From the NCBI GenBank assembly GCA_028554795.2, contig JAPYKE020000279.1:124001-188000 (forward strand): a DNA stretch of 64,000 nt. Direction: 5' to 3'. Positions 1-9,121 of this stretch are shown in pieces. Position 1 is the first letter of the stretch, and each line of letters starts with the position of its first letter. Made by a program: the position numbers and the translations under genes. The DNA comes from Sinohyriopsis cumingii. Its lineage: Eukaryota > Mollusca > Bivalvia > Unionida > Unionidae. The notes under the pieces are model-generated. The model worked only from the letters and a program-made list of their open reading frames with translations. It did no database searches and had not been told where the DNA came from.

Positions 1-356
1 CCAAAGATCGGGGCATGCTGATTGGTTTTAGTTTTGCGACTCAACTGCCTGTCCCCATTCTCGCTTGGACAGCTAATAGCTGCTTAATCATCGTACCTCT
101 CCTGCGCTTTTAAAGATACTGTATGAATAGCATGGTGGTATAGTTTATGTGTGCAGTTAGCTTTCATGGAAATCGCATGTAAGATACAAATGACGTTTCA
201 TACGCAATGCCAGCATCATTGGTAACAAAGTTGTAATAAAAACATAGCCATAAAATAAAAGATACAAGTCCTCTGTCTCCCCAGGATTCTTATGATCGTG
301 GTGAATCATGTGTTACCTCTCTTTCTATATCATTCTCTCTCAATCACTCTCTCACA

Positions 357-360
<4 letters not shown>

Positions 361-387
<27 letters not shown>
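361..387. repeat. (CT)n microsatellite, unit 1
   Basis: A pure CT run of 27 bases sits in a pyrimidine-rich stretch that begins near 315. It lies left of the RTE-like LINE remnant. Its length is the same in units 1-3 and two bases longer in units 4 and 5. Confidence 0.97.
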
Positions 388-639
388 CTTGTATATCATG
401 GAAATTGGTCCCGAAGCTCGAGATGATTAATGAAAATGAAGATCGTTGCCAAACGGTCAGTTTAACTATTTCGATGTCAAACGGCAATCAGTTCCAAAGT
501 AGAACCGTAAGAAAATAATTGTCACAGATAATAAGAACCAACATTTTTTGACATTGTTGCTAGTTTCATGGCGCATTTGCCTGAATTAAGCTGTCCATTT
601 CTTCTATGATTCATCAGAATTGTCTCGATCCTTGTTATG

Positions 640-1444
640 CTTGCCAATGCGAAAACTCATTGTCTAGGAGAATGTCCTGCCAACTTATCCTCTGTGTTTT
701 CTTCATGCAGCCAATGTGAAAATAGTTCAGCTTTTTGGCATGACGTCTGTATACCATTCGAATTTATCGTGCATACAGCAGGGTCGGCATTACAATAGCT
801 TTGTTGACATTTAGGCTTGTTTGCAGATTGATCCCTATGCGCTCTTCTAATTTGCTTATAGTCTGCCAAAGACCACATTTACTTGAGCCGTTTCGGTGTT
901 GCTTTCATCATAGATGTGAATTGCACCTGACAGTGTACTGCTGAGTTAGTTGAACTTATCCACTACCTCGAGAGTTTAGCCATTTTACTGTGATGGTAGG
1001 TTCTACATAAGGCTTTCCTGTTGTAGGTTGGTTTAGCACCAATGTCCTACTTATACTGATTGTGAGAGCAACACTGTTTCAAGCTGAAGCGAATTAGTCT
1101 ATACAAATATTGGTCCCAAGCCCGAGTCGTTCTGGAGGTTGGCCAGGATTTTTTTTTAGGGTGGCAAAACTTATCAGAAGGTGGAAATGGAGTCGTGAGA
1201 CTCAGAAAGAATATATTGTAGGGTCGGGGCCAAAAGAGGTTGGTAACCATTGCCATACATATTTTTGCATAACAGACACAGATTTGGGATTCAAGAACAG
1301 TCACTGTCTTTAACATTTTGCCTTTAGTCTCCTCCAACTGAATGGAATGCCATCAATTCGGTACCTGATATCAACCCTTTTGTCACAGCCACGGTAAGCA
1401 CCAGTAAGCATAACAGCGAACATCATACTGAAGAGGGGCTTCTT
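640..1444 (-). pseudogene. Decayed RTE-like LINE reverse transcriptase fragment, unit 1
   Basis: Reading the minus strand in changing frames gives a recognisable string of RT palm and thumb motifs. From the N-terminal side these are LFSMMFAVMLTGAYRGC, then RYRIDGIPFSWRRLKAK, LTISISRTLVLNQP, GKPYVEPTITV, LEVVDKFN, LSSTLSGAIHIYDE, NVVFGRL, SLNVNKAIVMPTLLYA, YRRHAKKLNYFHIGC and ISWQDILLDNE. These match the order seen in abundant animal RTE-type elements often annotated as 'endonuclease-reverse transcriptase' or 'craniofacial development protein 2-like'. The frame changes several times and contains stops. The region that should hold the YADD motif, about 1110-1310, is unrecognisable and looks replaced or expanded. 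No endonuclease or 3' tail was found. Clade assignment is from memory of motifs and is less sure than the RT identity. Confidence 0.82.
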
Positions 1445-2461
1445 TGACTTCTTTGGCGACTGGATGGTTCTGATACATCATTTTAACTTCCTTCATTTAC
1501 TGAATATCGCAACTACGAATTTTGTCTGGTTTAGTATCACGGAAATAAATTAATTTTCATTGTAATTATTAGCACTTTTTCACATTTTAGTAAAGGGCAT
1601 GACGCAATTATTTGTCCTCCAAAAGATAAATTATGGACTAAAATTATCATCTGTCTTCACCAAAGGTATATTATTCAGTTCGTACATTAAATAGGGTCTT
1701 CTTCTATGTTTATGCTGCAGCTCCTTATCTTATTTGGCTGGATGTTTTCATTTCTTCTAAAATAAATGACACACATGTAAAGCCTTGATGTAGTTTCAAA
1801 CATTACCCACCAGCCCCACCTCCTTCCTCAAACAGCGTTCAGCTATCGGGTGTATTTCATCTGGATGTTGAAGGATGGAACTTTGCTTTTATGACGAGAA
1901 ACCCTCTTGTTATAAAACTTTCCACCTACGTGTTTTATTAAAACCATTTCTATATTTCTTCAGATATCCTACCAAAGTTGTTATAAGCGACAACGACTAC
2001 TTTCTATCTTTTGTAAGCACCTGTACTGCATGATAATCAGTTTAAATTATCTTCTTGATACCAAATATTCTATATTGCTCATTTCTTATGAAAGTGGCCT
2101 TAAGTTCCAGGATCAGGTCAGTAAACAATATAAAGTAGCCATCTGGTCTAAATATTATTTGCATTTTGGTAGATTTAGAACAATATTTAATATAGTACAT
2201 ATACATATTTTAACACAGCCGTATAGCAGTGTTGGAGACAAACCAAGATAAGGATACATATTCTCTCTCCAATATTGATGGGATTTGTACCTGCGCACAA
2301 CGTTATGTGAAGATGCATCATTCAATCCTTGGCGACTTTAAAATGCCGACTACAAATCTTCAGTAATTCATTGAAGACGGTATATAACATCATATACTAG
2401 AAAAGGGTGCGACGTCCTAATTACAATAATGTACATTAAGGCTAACCTCAAGTATAAAAAG
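1445..2461. other. Unassigned AT-rich segment between the two LINEs, unit 1
   Basis: No gene or known element was recognised in this kilobase. It has a 73-codon open frame on the plus strand (2030-2251) with no familiar motif. A short exon-like stretch occurs near 1966-2015, preceded by a pyrimidine-rich run ending in CAG and followed by GTAAGC, but it could well be chance. The same segment lies at 16188-17204, 30931-31947, 45676-46692 and 60428-61444. It may be the old host target into which the I/Nimb-like LINE inserted. Confidence 0.6.
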
Positions 2462-2495
2462 GATTGATTGATTGATTGATTGTTTGTTTTTTAAC

Positions 2496-2527
2496 GGCGC
2501 ATCAGCACTGTTAGGCTATTTAGCGCC
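2496..2527 (-). promoter_or_regulatory. LINE 3' hairpin, unit 1
   Basis: On the minus strand GGCGC pairs with GCGCC across a 22-base loop that can itself form an AGC/GCT step. It sits just before the four-base tail. In I-group LINEs a conserved 3'-terminal structure of this kind is thought to be the site the reverse transcriptase recognises on its own RNA. That role is inferred here from position and shape. Confidence 0.7.
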
Positions 2528-2743
2528 AAACAAAGTGTTATTTGTATAATCTTTTAAAACTTATTAAAGGTCCTATATCGACCAGCGATATAAAAGAACA
2601 AATGGTTGAAATTAAAAACGGTAAGATGGTAACGGTGCAAAATAAAGCTTCCCGATCAACGGGAAATGTAGAAAAGATGAATAAGTATTAAAATGGGACG
2701 GTATATATATTGCATAAAACTGCACAAGGTGATAGCATAAAAG

Positions 2744-3613
2744 TCAGAGTTTAGAGTAAATATTTACGGCTTTCAGGAACTCTATAATACGAGTGATGTT
2801 TACAGTATCAAAAAGTTCTTTCATGCCATGCACTTTGTAATAACGATCGCGCGTAGGTTGTAGGTCAAAGCACTCTATCATAAAGTGCTTGACAGTGAAT
2901 GGTTCATTGCAAGAAACGCACTCTGGTGGGTCTTCACCTTTTAGTATGTGGGTGTGGGTGATAGAAGTATGACCAATTCGGATTCTTGCTATGACTATCT
3001 CCTCCCTACGAATGGTTCTGTAGGAAGGAGTCCATTCTCCTAGAGTTGGCTTGATTGCATGAAGTTTGTTATTCACGGCATCATTCCATGATGCCTGCCA
3101 CTTCTGACGAAAGAACTTTCTGATACAAGGTTTAAAATCAGTATATGGTATTTTAAAATCAGATGGTTCTTGAGTAAGGGCCATTTTAGCAGCGCGATCT
3201 GCTTTACCTTTAATGCCAATGTGGCTAGGTAACCAACAGTATATTATATTGTGGGAGACACTCAGCTCGGCATCTTTGAAGAGTATGTTTTTTAATAATG
3301 GGTTCTCCAGTTTTCTATTGTGTAGTGACTGGAGTCCTGATAGCGAATCGGAGAATATGATACTGTTTAAAATATGTTTCTTTTCTATATGTTGCAGAGC
3401 AAGGTCTATTGCTCTGATTTCGGCTGTAAAAATTGATGCTCCATTTGGTAAACGAACTTGCGTTGTATGATTTCCACAAACAAAGGCTGCAGCAACCTTT
3501 TCCTCATCCTTTGATCCTTCAGTGTAAATTCTGGTGTAGTTTTTAAATTCGGTGAGGAGTTCATCGTAAGAGTTGTGGAAGATAGAAGGGTTTGTTTCGG
3601 ATTTTTTTTCCAT
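2744..3613 (-). CDS. LINE ORF2 C-terminal part: RNase H plus CCHC, unit 1
   Basis: This 289-codon frame holds an RNase H type 1 domain, which would remove the RNA strand after first-strand synthesis. Visible active-site positions are E32 in YTEGS, where the family normally has Asp, E65 in FTAE, D89 in FSDS and the Asp of the KADRAAK segment. The motif that usually reads GNEKAD has lost Asn and Glu through a six-base deletion relative to units 4 and 5. Near the C-terminus CVSC followed by HFMIEC forms a C-x2-C-x7-H-x4-C knuckle, usual after RNase H in I-group LINEs. The Met chosen is only the first ATG after a frame break at an eight-A run. In an intact element this part would be continuous with the RT. 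Confidence 0.9.
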   Translation of the reverse strand: MEKKSETNPSIFHNSYDELLTEFKNYTRIYTEGSKDEEKVAAAFVCGNHTTQVRLPNGASIFTAEIRAIDLALQHIEKKHILNSIIFSDSLSGLQSLHNRKLENPLLKNILFKDAELSVSHNIIYCWLPSHIGIKGKADRAAKMALTQEPSDFKIPYTDFKPCIRKFFRQKWQASWNDAVNNKLHAIKPTLGEWTPSYRTIRREEIVIARIRIGHTSITHTHILKGEDPPECVSCNEPFTVKHFMIECFDLQPTRDRYYKVHGMKELFDTVNITRIIEFLKAVNIYSKL

Positions 3614-3697
3614 CGTGTAGCGTAAAACGTACTTTTGGTTGTTTAATTAGCCAGGGTGGTGTTTCGGAGATGGATGTTTTTTGAATTTTAGAAAGAT

Positions 3698-5086
3698 CTA
3701 TATTTGTAGTGTCAAGGCTGGATGATATTCTAATGCCAAAGGAAGGTATGGCGTTTGGTTTATTTTCGTATAAAGTTTTGTATTTGGTTGAAAAACAGCC
3801 GAGAAAGCAGGATTCAGAGGGTTTGATTTTAATTTGAGAGCATACTGTGCGGAAAGCATTTCTCTACGATGCGATAACGGTGGTTCATTCGCCTCAGCTA
3901 GAAGGCTTTCACACGGGGATGTTTTAAATGCTCCCAGAGCCAGTCTTATTCCCTGATGATGAATTGGATCAAGCATTTTAAGATACGATTTTCTGGCTGA
4001 ACCATACACAACGCAACCATAGTCCAGTTTGGAGCGAATAAACGTTCTGTATAAATTTAGGATGACTTTTCTATCAGCACCCCAGTCAGTGTGCGCTACT
4101 ACTTTAAGTAGGTTAAGTGCTTTTAAGCATTTAGCTTTTAAGTTCTTTAGGTGTGGAATAAAGGTCAGTTTTCTGTCAAAGATTATACCTAATAATTTGG
4201 TTTCCTCAACAACTGGAATAGGTGTTCCATCCAGCGTGAGGTTCGGTTCATCGTGATGTTTTCGTAACTGACAGAAATGCATGCATACAGTTTTTAATTT
4301 CGAGAATTTGAAACCGTTTGCATTGGCCCAATTTTGAATTTTGTTTATATTTTGCTGCAGTTGTCTTTCAATTGTATGCATGTGCTTTGACCGATAACAT
4401 ATTAGAAAATCATCAACGTATAAAGAGCAATCCACACCAGGAGTCAAACACTTGGTGATGCTATTAAGTTTGATGTTAAAGAGCGTCACAGATAAAATAC
4501 TGCCCTGGGGCACACCCATCTCTTGCTCGTGCAGATCGGAGAGGGTAGAGCCCACTCGTACTTTGAATTCTCTGTCTGAGAGGAAGTTGGATATGAAAGA
4601 GGGCAGACGGCCTTTTCGACCTAGATCGTTCAGGTCATTTAGTATCCCGTACTTCCATGTCGTGTCATAGGCCTTTTCTAAATCAAAGAAAACCGCTACT
4701 AAATGTTCTTTCTTAATAAATGCATCGCGAATAAATGTTTCCAGTCTAACCAGATGATCATTGGTGCTCCGGCCATATCGAAAGCCACTTTGGAAAGGAG
4801 ATATTAAATTGTTAGTTTCCAAATACCAGACAAGCCGAGAACTGATCATTCGTTCCATTGTTTTGCACACACAGCTTGTGAGTGCAATTGGTCGATAGCT
4901 GTTGGGGTCTTCGCTATCTTTACCGGGTTTGGGGACTGGTATTACAGTTGCTTCTTTCCAGATTTTTGGTACATTACCAGTAATCCATAAATCATTGAAG
5001 AGTTTCAAAAGAGATGTTAAAGATGATTCTGGAAGGTGTTTCAAAAACTGGTAATGTATTTCGTCAGGCCCAAGCGGAAGTATCAT
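3698..5086 (-). CDS. LINE reverse transcriptase, unit 1
   Basis: This 462-codon frame holds a non-LTR reverse transcriptase, which copies element RNA at the nicked target site. Motifs seen are SYRPIALTS (63-71), QSGFRYGRSTNDHL (99-112), motif A FFDLEKAYDTTW with D135, motif B GVPQGSILS (191-199) and motif C YVDD (223-226). The catalytic aspartates are intact. The thumb follows, with LLGIIFDRKLTF and LDYGCVVYGSA. The last 30 or so residues are out of frame because one base is missing near 3787 compared with units 4 and 5. The ATG used is internal: it lies next to a one-base break that separates the RT from the connecting region. Confidence 0.92.
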   Translation of the reverse strand: MILPLGPDEIHYQFLKHLPESSLTSLLKLFNDLWITGNVPKIWKEATVIPVPKPGKDSEDPNSYRPIALTSCVCKTMERMISSRLVWYLETNNLISPFQSGFRYGRSTNDHLVRLETFIRDAFIKKEHLVAVFFDLEKAYDTTWKYGILNDLNDLGRKGRLPSFISNFLSDREFKVRVGSTLSDLHEQEMGVPQGSILSVTLFNIKLNSITKCLTPGVDCSLYVDDFLICYRSKHMHTIERQLQQNINKIQNWANANGFKFSKLKTVCMHFCQLRKHHDEPNLTLDGTPIPVVEETKLLGIIFDRKLTFIPHLKNLKAKCLKALNLLKVVAHTDWGADRKVILNLYRTFIRSKLDYGCVVYGSARKSYLKMLDPIHHQGIRLALGAFKTSPCESLLAEANEPPLSHRREMLSAQYALKLKSNPLNPAFSAVFQPNTKLYTKINQTPYLPLALEYHPALTLQI

Positions 5087-5552
5087 GGGCCTTATCTAAA
5101 GCCTCCCTAAGCTCCGATAGTGAGAACAATTGATTATAACTTTCCGAGTTGTTGGATGTGAATTTTAAACGTGACTTTTCTTTTTGAGTTTTAAGTTTTC
5201 GGAAGGCTTCTGAATAATTAGATGATGAGGAATTTTTCGAGAAACTGTCAGCAAGAATATTTGCAATGTCACGTTTTGAACTAAAGTTGTTATTGTTCAG
5301 TGTCAGATGTCGGAGAGGGTTTTGTTTTCTCTTTCCGTTTATTTTGCGTATAGTGTCCCAAACTTTCTTAACAGAGGAACGAGAGTTTAAAGAAGAAACA
5401 TATTTCTTCCATGATGCTCTTTTACTTTCTTTGATTGTGCGGCGAGCTTTGGCCCGGACAATGCGATATATATTTAAGTTTTCGGGCGTCGGGTGATTAT
5501 TGAATTTTTTTAATGCTTCTCGGCGTTGCAGTATGGCTTCCTTACAATTCCT
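5064..5552 (-). pseudogene. LINE ORF2 connector between endonuclease and RT, unit 1
   Basis: A third reading frame on the minus strand is open for about 160 codons here and begins exactly where the endonuclease frame stops. It has a basic stretch (ARRTIKESKRASWKKYVSS), then VWDTIRKINGKRK and LREALDKAHDTSA. These are typical of the helical linker between endonuclease and RT in I-group and Jockey-group LINEs. One frame change separates it from each neighbour, showing that ORF2 was once continuous. It has no start codon of its own. Confidence 0.85.
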
Positions 5553-6420
5553 TAGTGAGCCAAGGTTTTAGGGTTCTTATACAGTTTGTTGAGGACTTGG
5601 GGATAGATTCTTCTGCAATGGCGGTTAAAATAGATGTAAAATGCTGAATGGGATCGTTAACATTGAAAACTGTATCCTCATTCAGCCTAGTTTTACAGAG
5701 TGTTTCGAACTTGGCCCAGTCGGCCTTCTTTAAATTCCATTGTGGAATTACTTCATCAATTGTAGAGTTATGATTTACAAGGGAGATTGGGAAGTGATCG
5801 CTGCTGTGAAGGTCATCAGCGACCTTCCATTCATAGTCCAAAAGCAGCGAAGGAGAACAAATTGTGAAATCGATGCATGTGTATGTACCCGTGCCTGGGT
5901 GTAAATATGTAGGTGTTTTGGTATTATATAGACACAGATCGTGTCTAGAAATAAGGTCTTCAACTTTGTGAGCTCTGTCACTTATATGATTCGATCCCCA
6001 TAAAATGTTATGGGCATTAAAATCCCCGAGTAAAACAAATGGCGCGGGAAGCTGTTGAACAAGGTCGTCTAATTCGTTTGGTACTAGGTTAGTGTTTGGT
6101 GGTAAGTAAATAGAGCAAAATGTAATCACTCGATGTAGAGTGACGCTTACAGCAATGGCTTGTAAATTGGTATTTAAATGAATGAAGCTATGAGGAGCTC
6201 TGTTGTTCACAATAACAGAAACTCCTCCTGATGCCCTATCAACATTTGGAGAGCAGGTGTTAAACAGGGAGTAGTTTTTAAATGTGATATTGTCCGTATC
6301 TTTCAAGAATGTTTCTTGAAGGCATAGTACCGCAGGATCATGTTCGTTTAAAAGCAGGAGAATATCATTGTAATTTGCTTTAAGTCCTCGACAATTCCAT
6401 TGTATGATAGTGTTTTTCAT
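5542..6420 (-). CDS. LINE APE-type endonuclease, unit 1
   Basis: This 292-codon frame holds an exonuclease-endonuclease-phosphatase domain that would nick target DNA to prime reverse transcription. The expected residues are all present: N9 in QWNCRG, E36 in LQETF, Y105 in SIYLPP, D133 and N135 in GDFNAH, D184 in CIDFTI, and the closing SSDHFP (206-211) with its Asp-His pair. The ATG at 6418-6420 lies 62 bases after the ORF1 stop and is very likely the true ORF2 start, since QWNCRGLK is the usual N-terminus. The frame stops early at KPWLTKEL because of a frame change into the connector. Confidence 0.92.
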   Translation of the reverse strand: MKNTIIQWNCRGLKANYNDILLLLNEHDPAVLCLQETFLKDTDNITFKNYSLFNTCSPNVDRASGGVSVIVNNRAPHSFIHLNTNLQAIAVSVTLHRVITFCSIYLPPNTNLVPNELDDLVQQLPAPFVLLGDFNAHNILWGSNHISDRAHKVEDLISRHDLCLYNTKTPTYLHPGTGTYTCIDFTICSPSLLLDYEWKVADDLHSSDHFPISLVNHNSTIDEVIPQWNLKKADWAKFETLCKTRLNEDTVFNVNDPIQHFTSILTAIAEESIPKSSTNCIRTLKPWLTKEL

Positions 6421-6482
6421 TATAAATTTAAATGAAAGATTGTGGAGCTAGGTTAGACCTTTCGCAGAGGGAATTTGTTTTG

Positions 6483-6791
6483 TTATTTATCTGGAGGAAG
6501 TACGGGGGTGAATTTTTTGTTTGTAGGTCTGGCGTTCCCTTGAGCGCATGGAGCAGATTCTTCTGCATCCATGCTCTCAATGTCTCCAAACCTGTTATAA
6601 AGTTTGATGGGGTCATCTGACCCCTTTTGTTGCCTGTTTCCATGAGATTTATTTTTGTTTTTTGGTGATTTAGGTTGCTGGGTATTGCTGAATGTAGTTT
6701 GTGTAGATGCCGTGTTTCTCTGTGATTGGTAATGAGGGGTGTTTGAGCTTGGTGTTGAATCGGGTGCTTCTGTTTGATGGTTCCCTTGCTG
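6483..6791 (-). pseudogene. LINE ORF1 C-terminal remnant, unit 1
   Basis: A 102-codon open stretch without its own start ends at a TAA 62 bases before the endonuclease ATG. It is rich in Gln, Asn, Ser, Thr and Pro, then basic (SPKNKNKSHGNRQQKG), and closes with an acidic segment (DIESMDAEES) and FTPVLPPDK. Composition and position fit the tail of an I-group ORF1, the nucleic-acid-binding Gag-like protein. The zinc knuckles expected further upstream are absent because the element is cut off near the (TAA)n tract. A unit 3 substitution inside it is silent in this frame, which mildly supports the frame choice. Confidence 0.7.
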
Positions 6792-6875
6792 TCACTTCAT
6801 TCAAAGGGTGTTGGAACTCTATTCATCACCATGGACACATTCAGAGTGTACCTTTTCATCAGAGAGAATGCAGTT

Positions 6876-6904
6876 ATAATAATAATAATAATAATAATAA
6901 TAAT
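6876..6904. repeat. (TAA)n microsatellite, unit 1
   Basis: A 29-base run of TAA steps lies at the broken 5' side of the I/Nimb-like LINE and at the left edge of the middle-repetitive block. It may be the tail of the latter. Its length is equal in all four complete units. Confidence 0.95.
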
Positions 6905-7440
6905 TAGAACTTTGTATAGCGCCTCATCTTTAGAAGCTCTAAGCGCTTTACAATATTAGACAACACCTATAAGATAAAAAAAACATATAATGAAATGATT
7001 ACAAAAACAAACACCATGAAATTAGAAAACATAAAAAACATGCTGAAAATATATAAGGTAGGAAACATTATTAGGCTTTAAGTTTGTTCTTGCAGTCGAA
7101 AGAAGTGAGTTTCGAGAGCACTCTTGAATGGGATCATTAATGAAATGATTACAAAAACAAACACCATGAAATTAGAAAACATAAAAAACATGCTGAAAAT
7201 ATTTAAGGTAGGAAACATTATTAGGCTTTAAGTTTGTTCTTGCAGTCGAAATAAGTGAGTTTTGAGAGCACTCTTGAATGGGATCACTGTGTCTTTGTGT
7301 CTAAGTTCAGTGGGCAATTCATTCGACGTTGCTGGGCCCTGGTATGCAAAAGAACGCTGTCCATATGTCTTTGTTTTCAAAGTGGGAATAATGAGTATAA
7401 ATTATTTAGTTATAAATATTTTGTAAGGATCAAATAGACC
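6905..7440. repeat. Middle-repetitive block next to (TAA)n, unit 1
   Basis: This block starts with TATAGCGCC and AAGCGCTTTACAA, which can pair as AGCGC/GCGCT across about 25 bases, directly after the (TAA)n run. It goes on through a segment that in the plus direction reads like a commonly dispersed invertebrate repeat (GGGCAATTCATTCGACG, AAAGAACGCTGTCCATATG). No protein was recognised. The family name is unknown to me. It contains the 150-bp duplication listed separately. Copies in the other units are at 21648-22183, 36391-36926 and 51143-51678. Confidence 0.55.
6991..7286. repeat. 150-bp tandem duplication, unit 1
   Basis: The segment starting TGAAATGATTACAAAAAC at 6991 recurs at 7141. The second copy runs to 7286, where the two diverge after GGATCA. 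Three substitutions separate them over about 146 bases: near 7050/7200, 7102/7252 and 7113/7263. The duplication therefore predates the amplification of the unit by some margin. Confidence 0.93.
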
Positions 7441-9121
7441 GCACACAACAACTCCTTCGTAAATGGGTTAGAATTCTCGACCACCGGCATCTAGGTAGAA
7501 TAAGAGATTTGATTATTGTGACAGTGGGCAAAAATATATAAAGTATGCTAAATAATGTACTCAGAGAATTTCCTTCTATTGAGTGTTGTTCACGTTAACG
7601 CCGTTATCGATCGATACACTGATTTTGATTTTGGTATTATTTATATTTTTCTGTGCATATAGCCATATAAAAATTCGTTACATGTGAAAAGTGATGATAT
7701 TTAGTGCGTGTAGACAATTTTGAATGATATGAAAGTCCAAGAGATGGAAGCTTACTAAAACAAGGTTAAGTAGATTGAGTTTATGACATGAATCGTTTCT
7801 CATTTAGTTGCATCTCAGTTAGTGATAACGAATATCTTAAGCTGACTATAGTCGTATGACATGAACTGACTGGACATTCCTTTCCACTGCCATTTGTTTT
7901 TCTTCAGGTTGAAACAATAGATGCATTAATTGAGAAAAGGAAGGAATGATTGTAATTTATAAAAGGAAATATAAATGCATTGATTCCGGTTTAATAATAA
8001 ATTAGTGATGTATATGTTCTTTTAAATGGTAATACAGACAAATGCAGTATAGTTGTTATACAAATAGTAATTAAATATATTTAATAGATCAAAAGATCAA
8101 AATGAGCATTTCAATATTTCTTATTCCCATACCAAAAAGCGAAATTTTTTAGAATGTTTTTGGAAGTAAGCAAAGGGCTTCGAATCTCATTGATCAGACA
8201 GTATTTGTAGCTAAAAGCAGGTAGAAATTAGACAAATTTTGAACTTTGAAATGTGATGGTATTGGGTCAACAATTTGGCCTCATTACTATCTCAGTGATT
8301 CCTATGTCTTTTTTTTCAATCCACAATGCCTAACAAGAAACTTAGATAACTAGGCGCTGAAATCGGTTTACTCTCTCTCTCTCTTTCTCCTCCGTGTGCT
8401 GAACGCACCCATACCTTCTAAGACTAAAAATTCACTCTAGCTTTGAGTTTTTGTACAGTTCCTTTGTATATGGCGCTTCGAACTGTTCTTAGATATCAAA
8501 CAAATACTTACAAAATTACCCGTGTGAAATATAAAATAACCGCATTGTTGACGGATAAATTTAAGAGGACAAGCGGAATACCATTGATGCACCTTCTGCT
8601 GTTAATCCATTTTTGTTCATCGTATTTCGTCATTACTGCCATTCATAAGTTGCATACATTTGGTCCATTATATCAATCAATAGTCAGATCTTTCATACTA
8701 AGCAAAAAAGTAGGATATGTTTCCAGAGTAACGTCGAAAATTAGCACTGTCTGAATCAACATGCAAAACAAGCCGCAATCAAGCTGAAATATGAATCAAA
8801 GGCTTTTTATGGTACAGTTTAATAAGGACATTTCTTAATTTTCGCCAACCCAAAAGTGTGCCGCACTAAGTTTTCAACGTTATAGTACATCATAAATATA
8901 GTGAATATTTACGAGAATTTGAAGTAGTTAGTTTTAAGATAGACATACTGATACATATTGGAGTAGTAGCACTCTGGCGACAACAATGACGCTCGGGCGA
9001 CAATGGGAACTAACATTACGCCTCTAGTTTGAAAACTAACACTCCCTCGTCAATTTAACATGAACCATATGTTTAACATTAGTATGACATTCTGACCTCA
9101 AGGGAAAGGATAATGTTGAAC
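7441..9121. other. Unassigned AT-rich segment, unit 1
   Basis: Nothing with recognisable coding content is visible in this 1.7 kb. It includes a short CT run at 8371-8384 and a 94-codon ATG-started open frame on the plus strand (8470-8754) with no known motif and no support beyond being open. Toward the right end occur two near repeats of GGCGACAA (about 8978 and 8997). It is probably old host DNA or an eroded element. Equivalent segments are 22184-23864, 36927-38607 and 51679-53359. Confidence 0.6.

Larger units (their letters stand above)
2462..6875 (-). mobile_element. I/Nimb-like non-LTR retrotransposon (LINE), 5'-truncated, unit 1
   Basis: This is a minus-strand LINE that ends at the left with a repeated four-base tail (ATTG on the plus strand, 2462-2485). 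Its parts in reading direction are an ORF1 tail, an APE-type endonuclease, a connecting region, a reverse transcriptase, an RNase H domain and a C-terminal CCHC motif. An RNase H domain after the RT, a four-base tail and a GGCGC...GCGCC hairpin before the tail are typical of the I group, including Nimb. The 5' end is missing: only about 100 codons of ORF1 remain before a (TAA)n tract. ORF2 has about four frame breaks: near 5545 after the endonuclease, near 5075 before the RT, near 3787 in the RT C-terminal part, and near 3610 at an eight-A run before RNase H. It is therefore not autonomous. Confidence 0.93.

Noticed and set aside
657-878. 73-codon minus-strand frame as a small gene
   Set aside because: The shifted frame of the same bases gives RT thumb motifs (VMPTLLYA, YRRHAKKLNYFH), so the open frame is a shadow of the LINE remnant.
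1047-1337. 96-codon minus-strand frame as a gene
   Set aside because: Its ends overlap in frame or out of frame with the decayed RTE-like RT motifs, and its middle has no known domain. It is read as a chance frame across the remnant.
6707-6959. Plus-strand frames with poly-Asn or poly-Ile tails
   Set aside because: The tails are translations of the (TAA)n microsatellite, and the rest is antisense to the LINE ORF1 tail.
8170-8200. Possible tRNA-like B box (GGCTTCGAATCTC) suggesting a SINE
   Set aside because: No A box lies at the right distance upstream and no tRNA fold or SINE tail is present.
8443-8754. Open frame of about 100 codons on the plus strand
   Set aside because: It opens with a non-ATG codon, has no recognisable motif, and sits in AT-rich DNA where such frames are expected by chance. 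Conservation between units reflects only the recent duplication.
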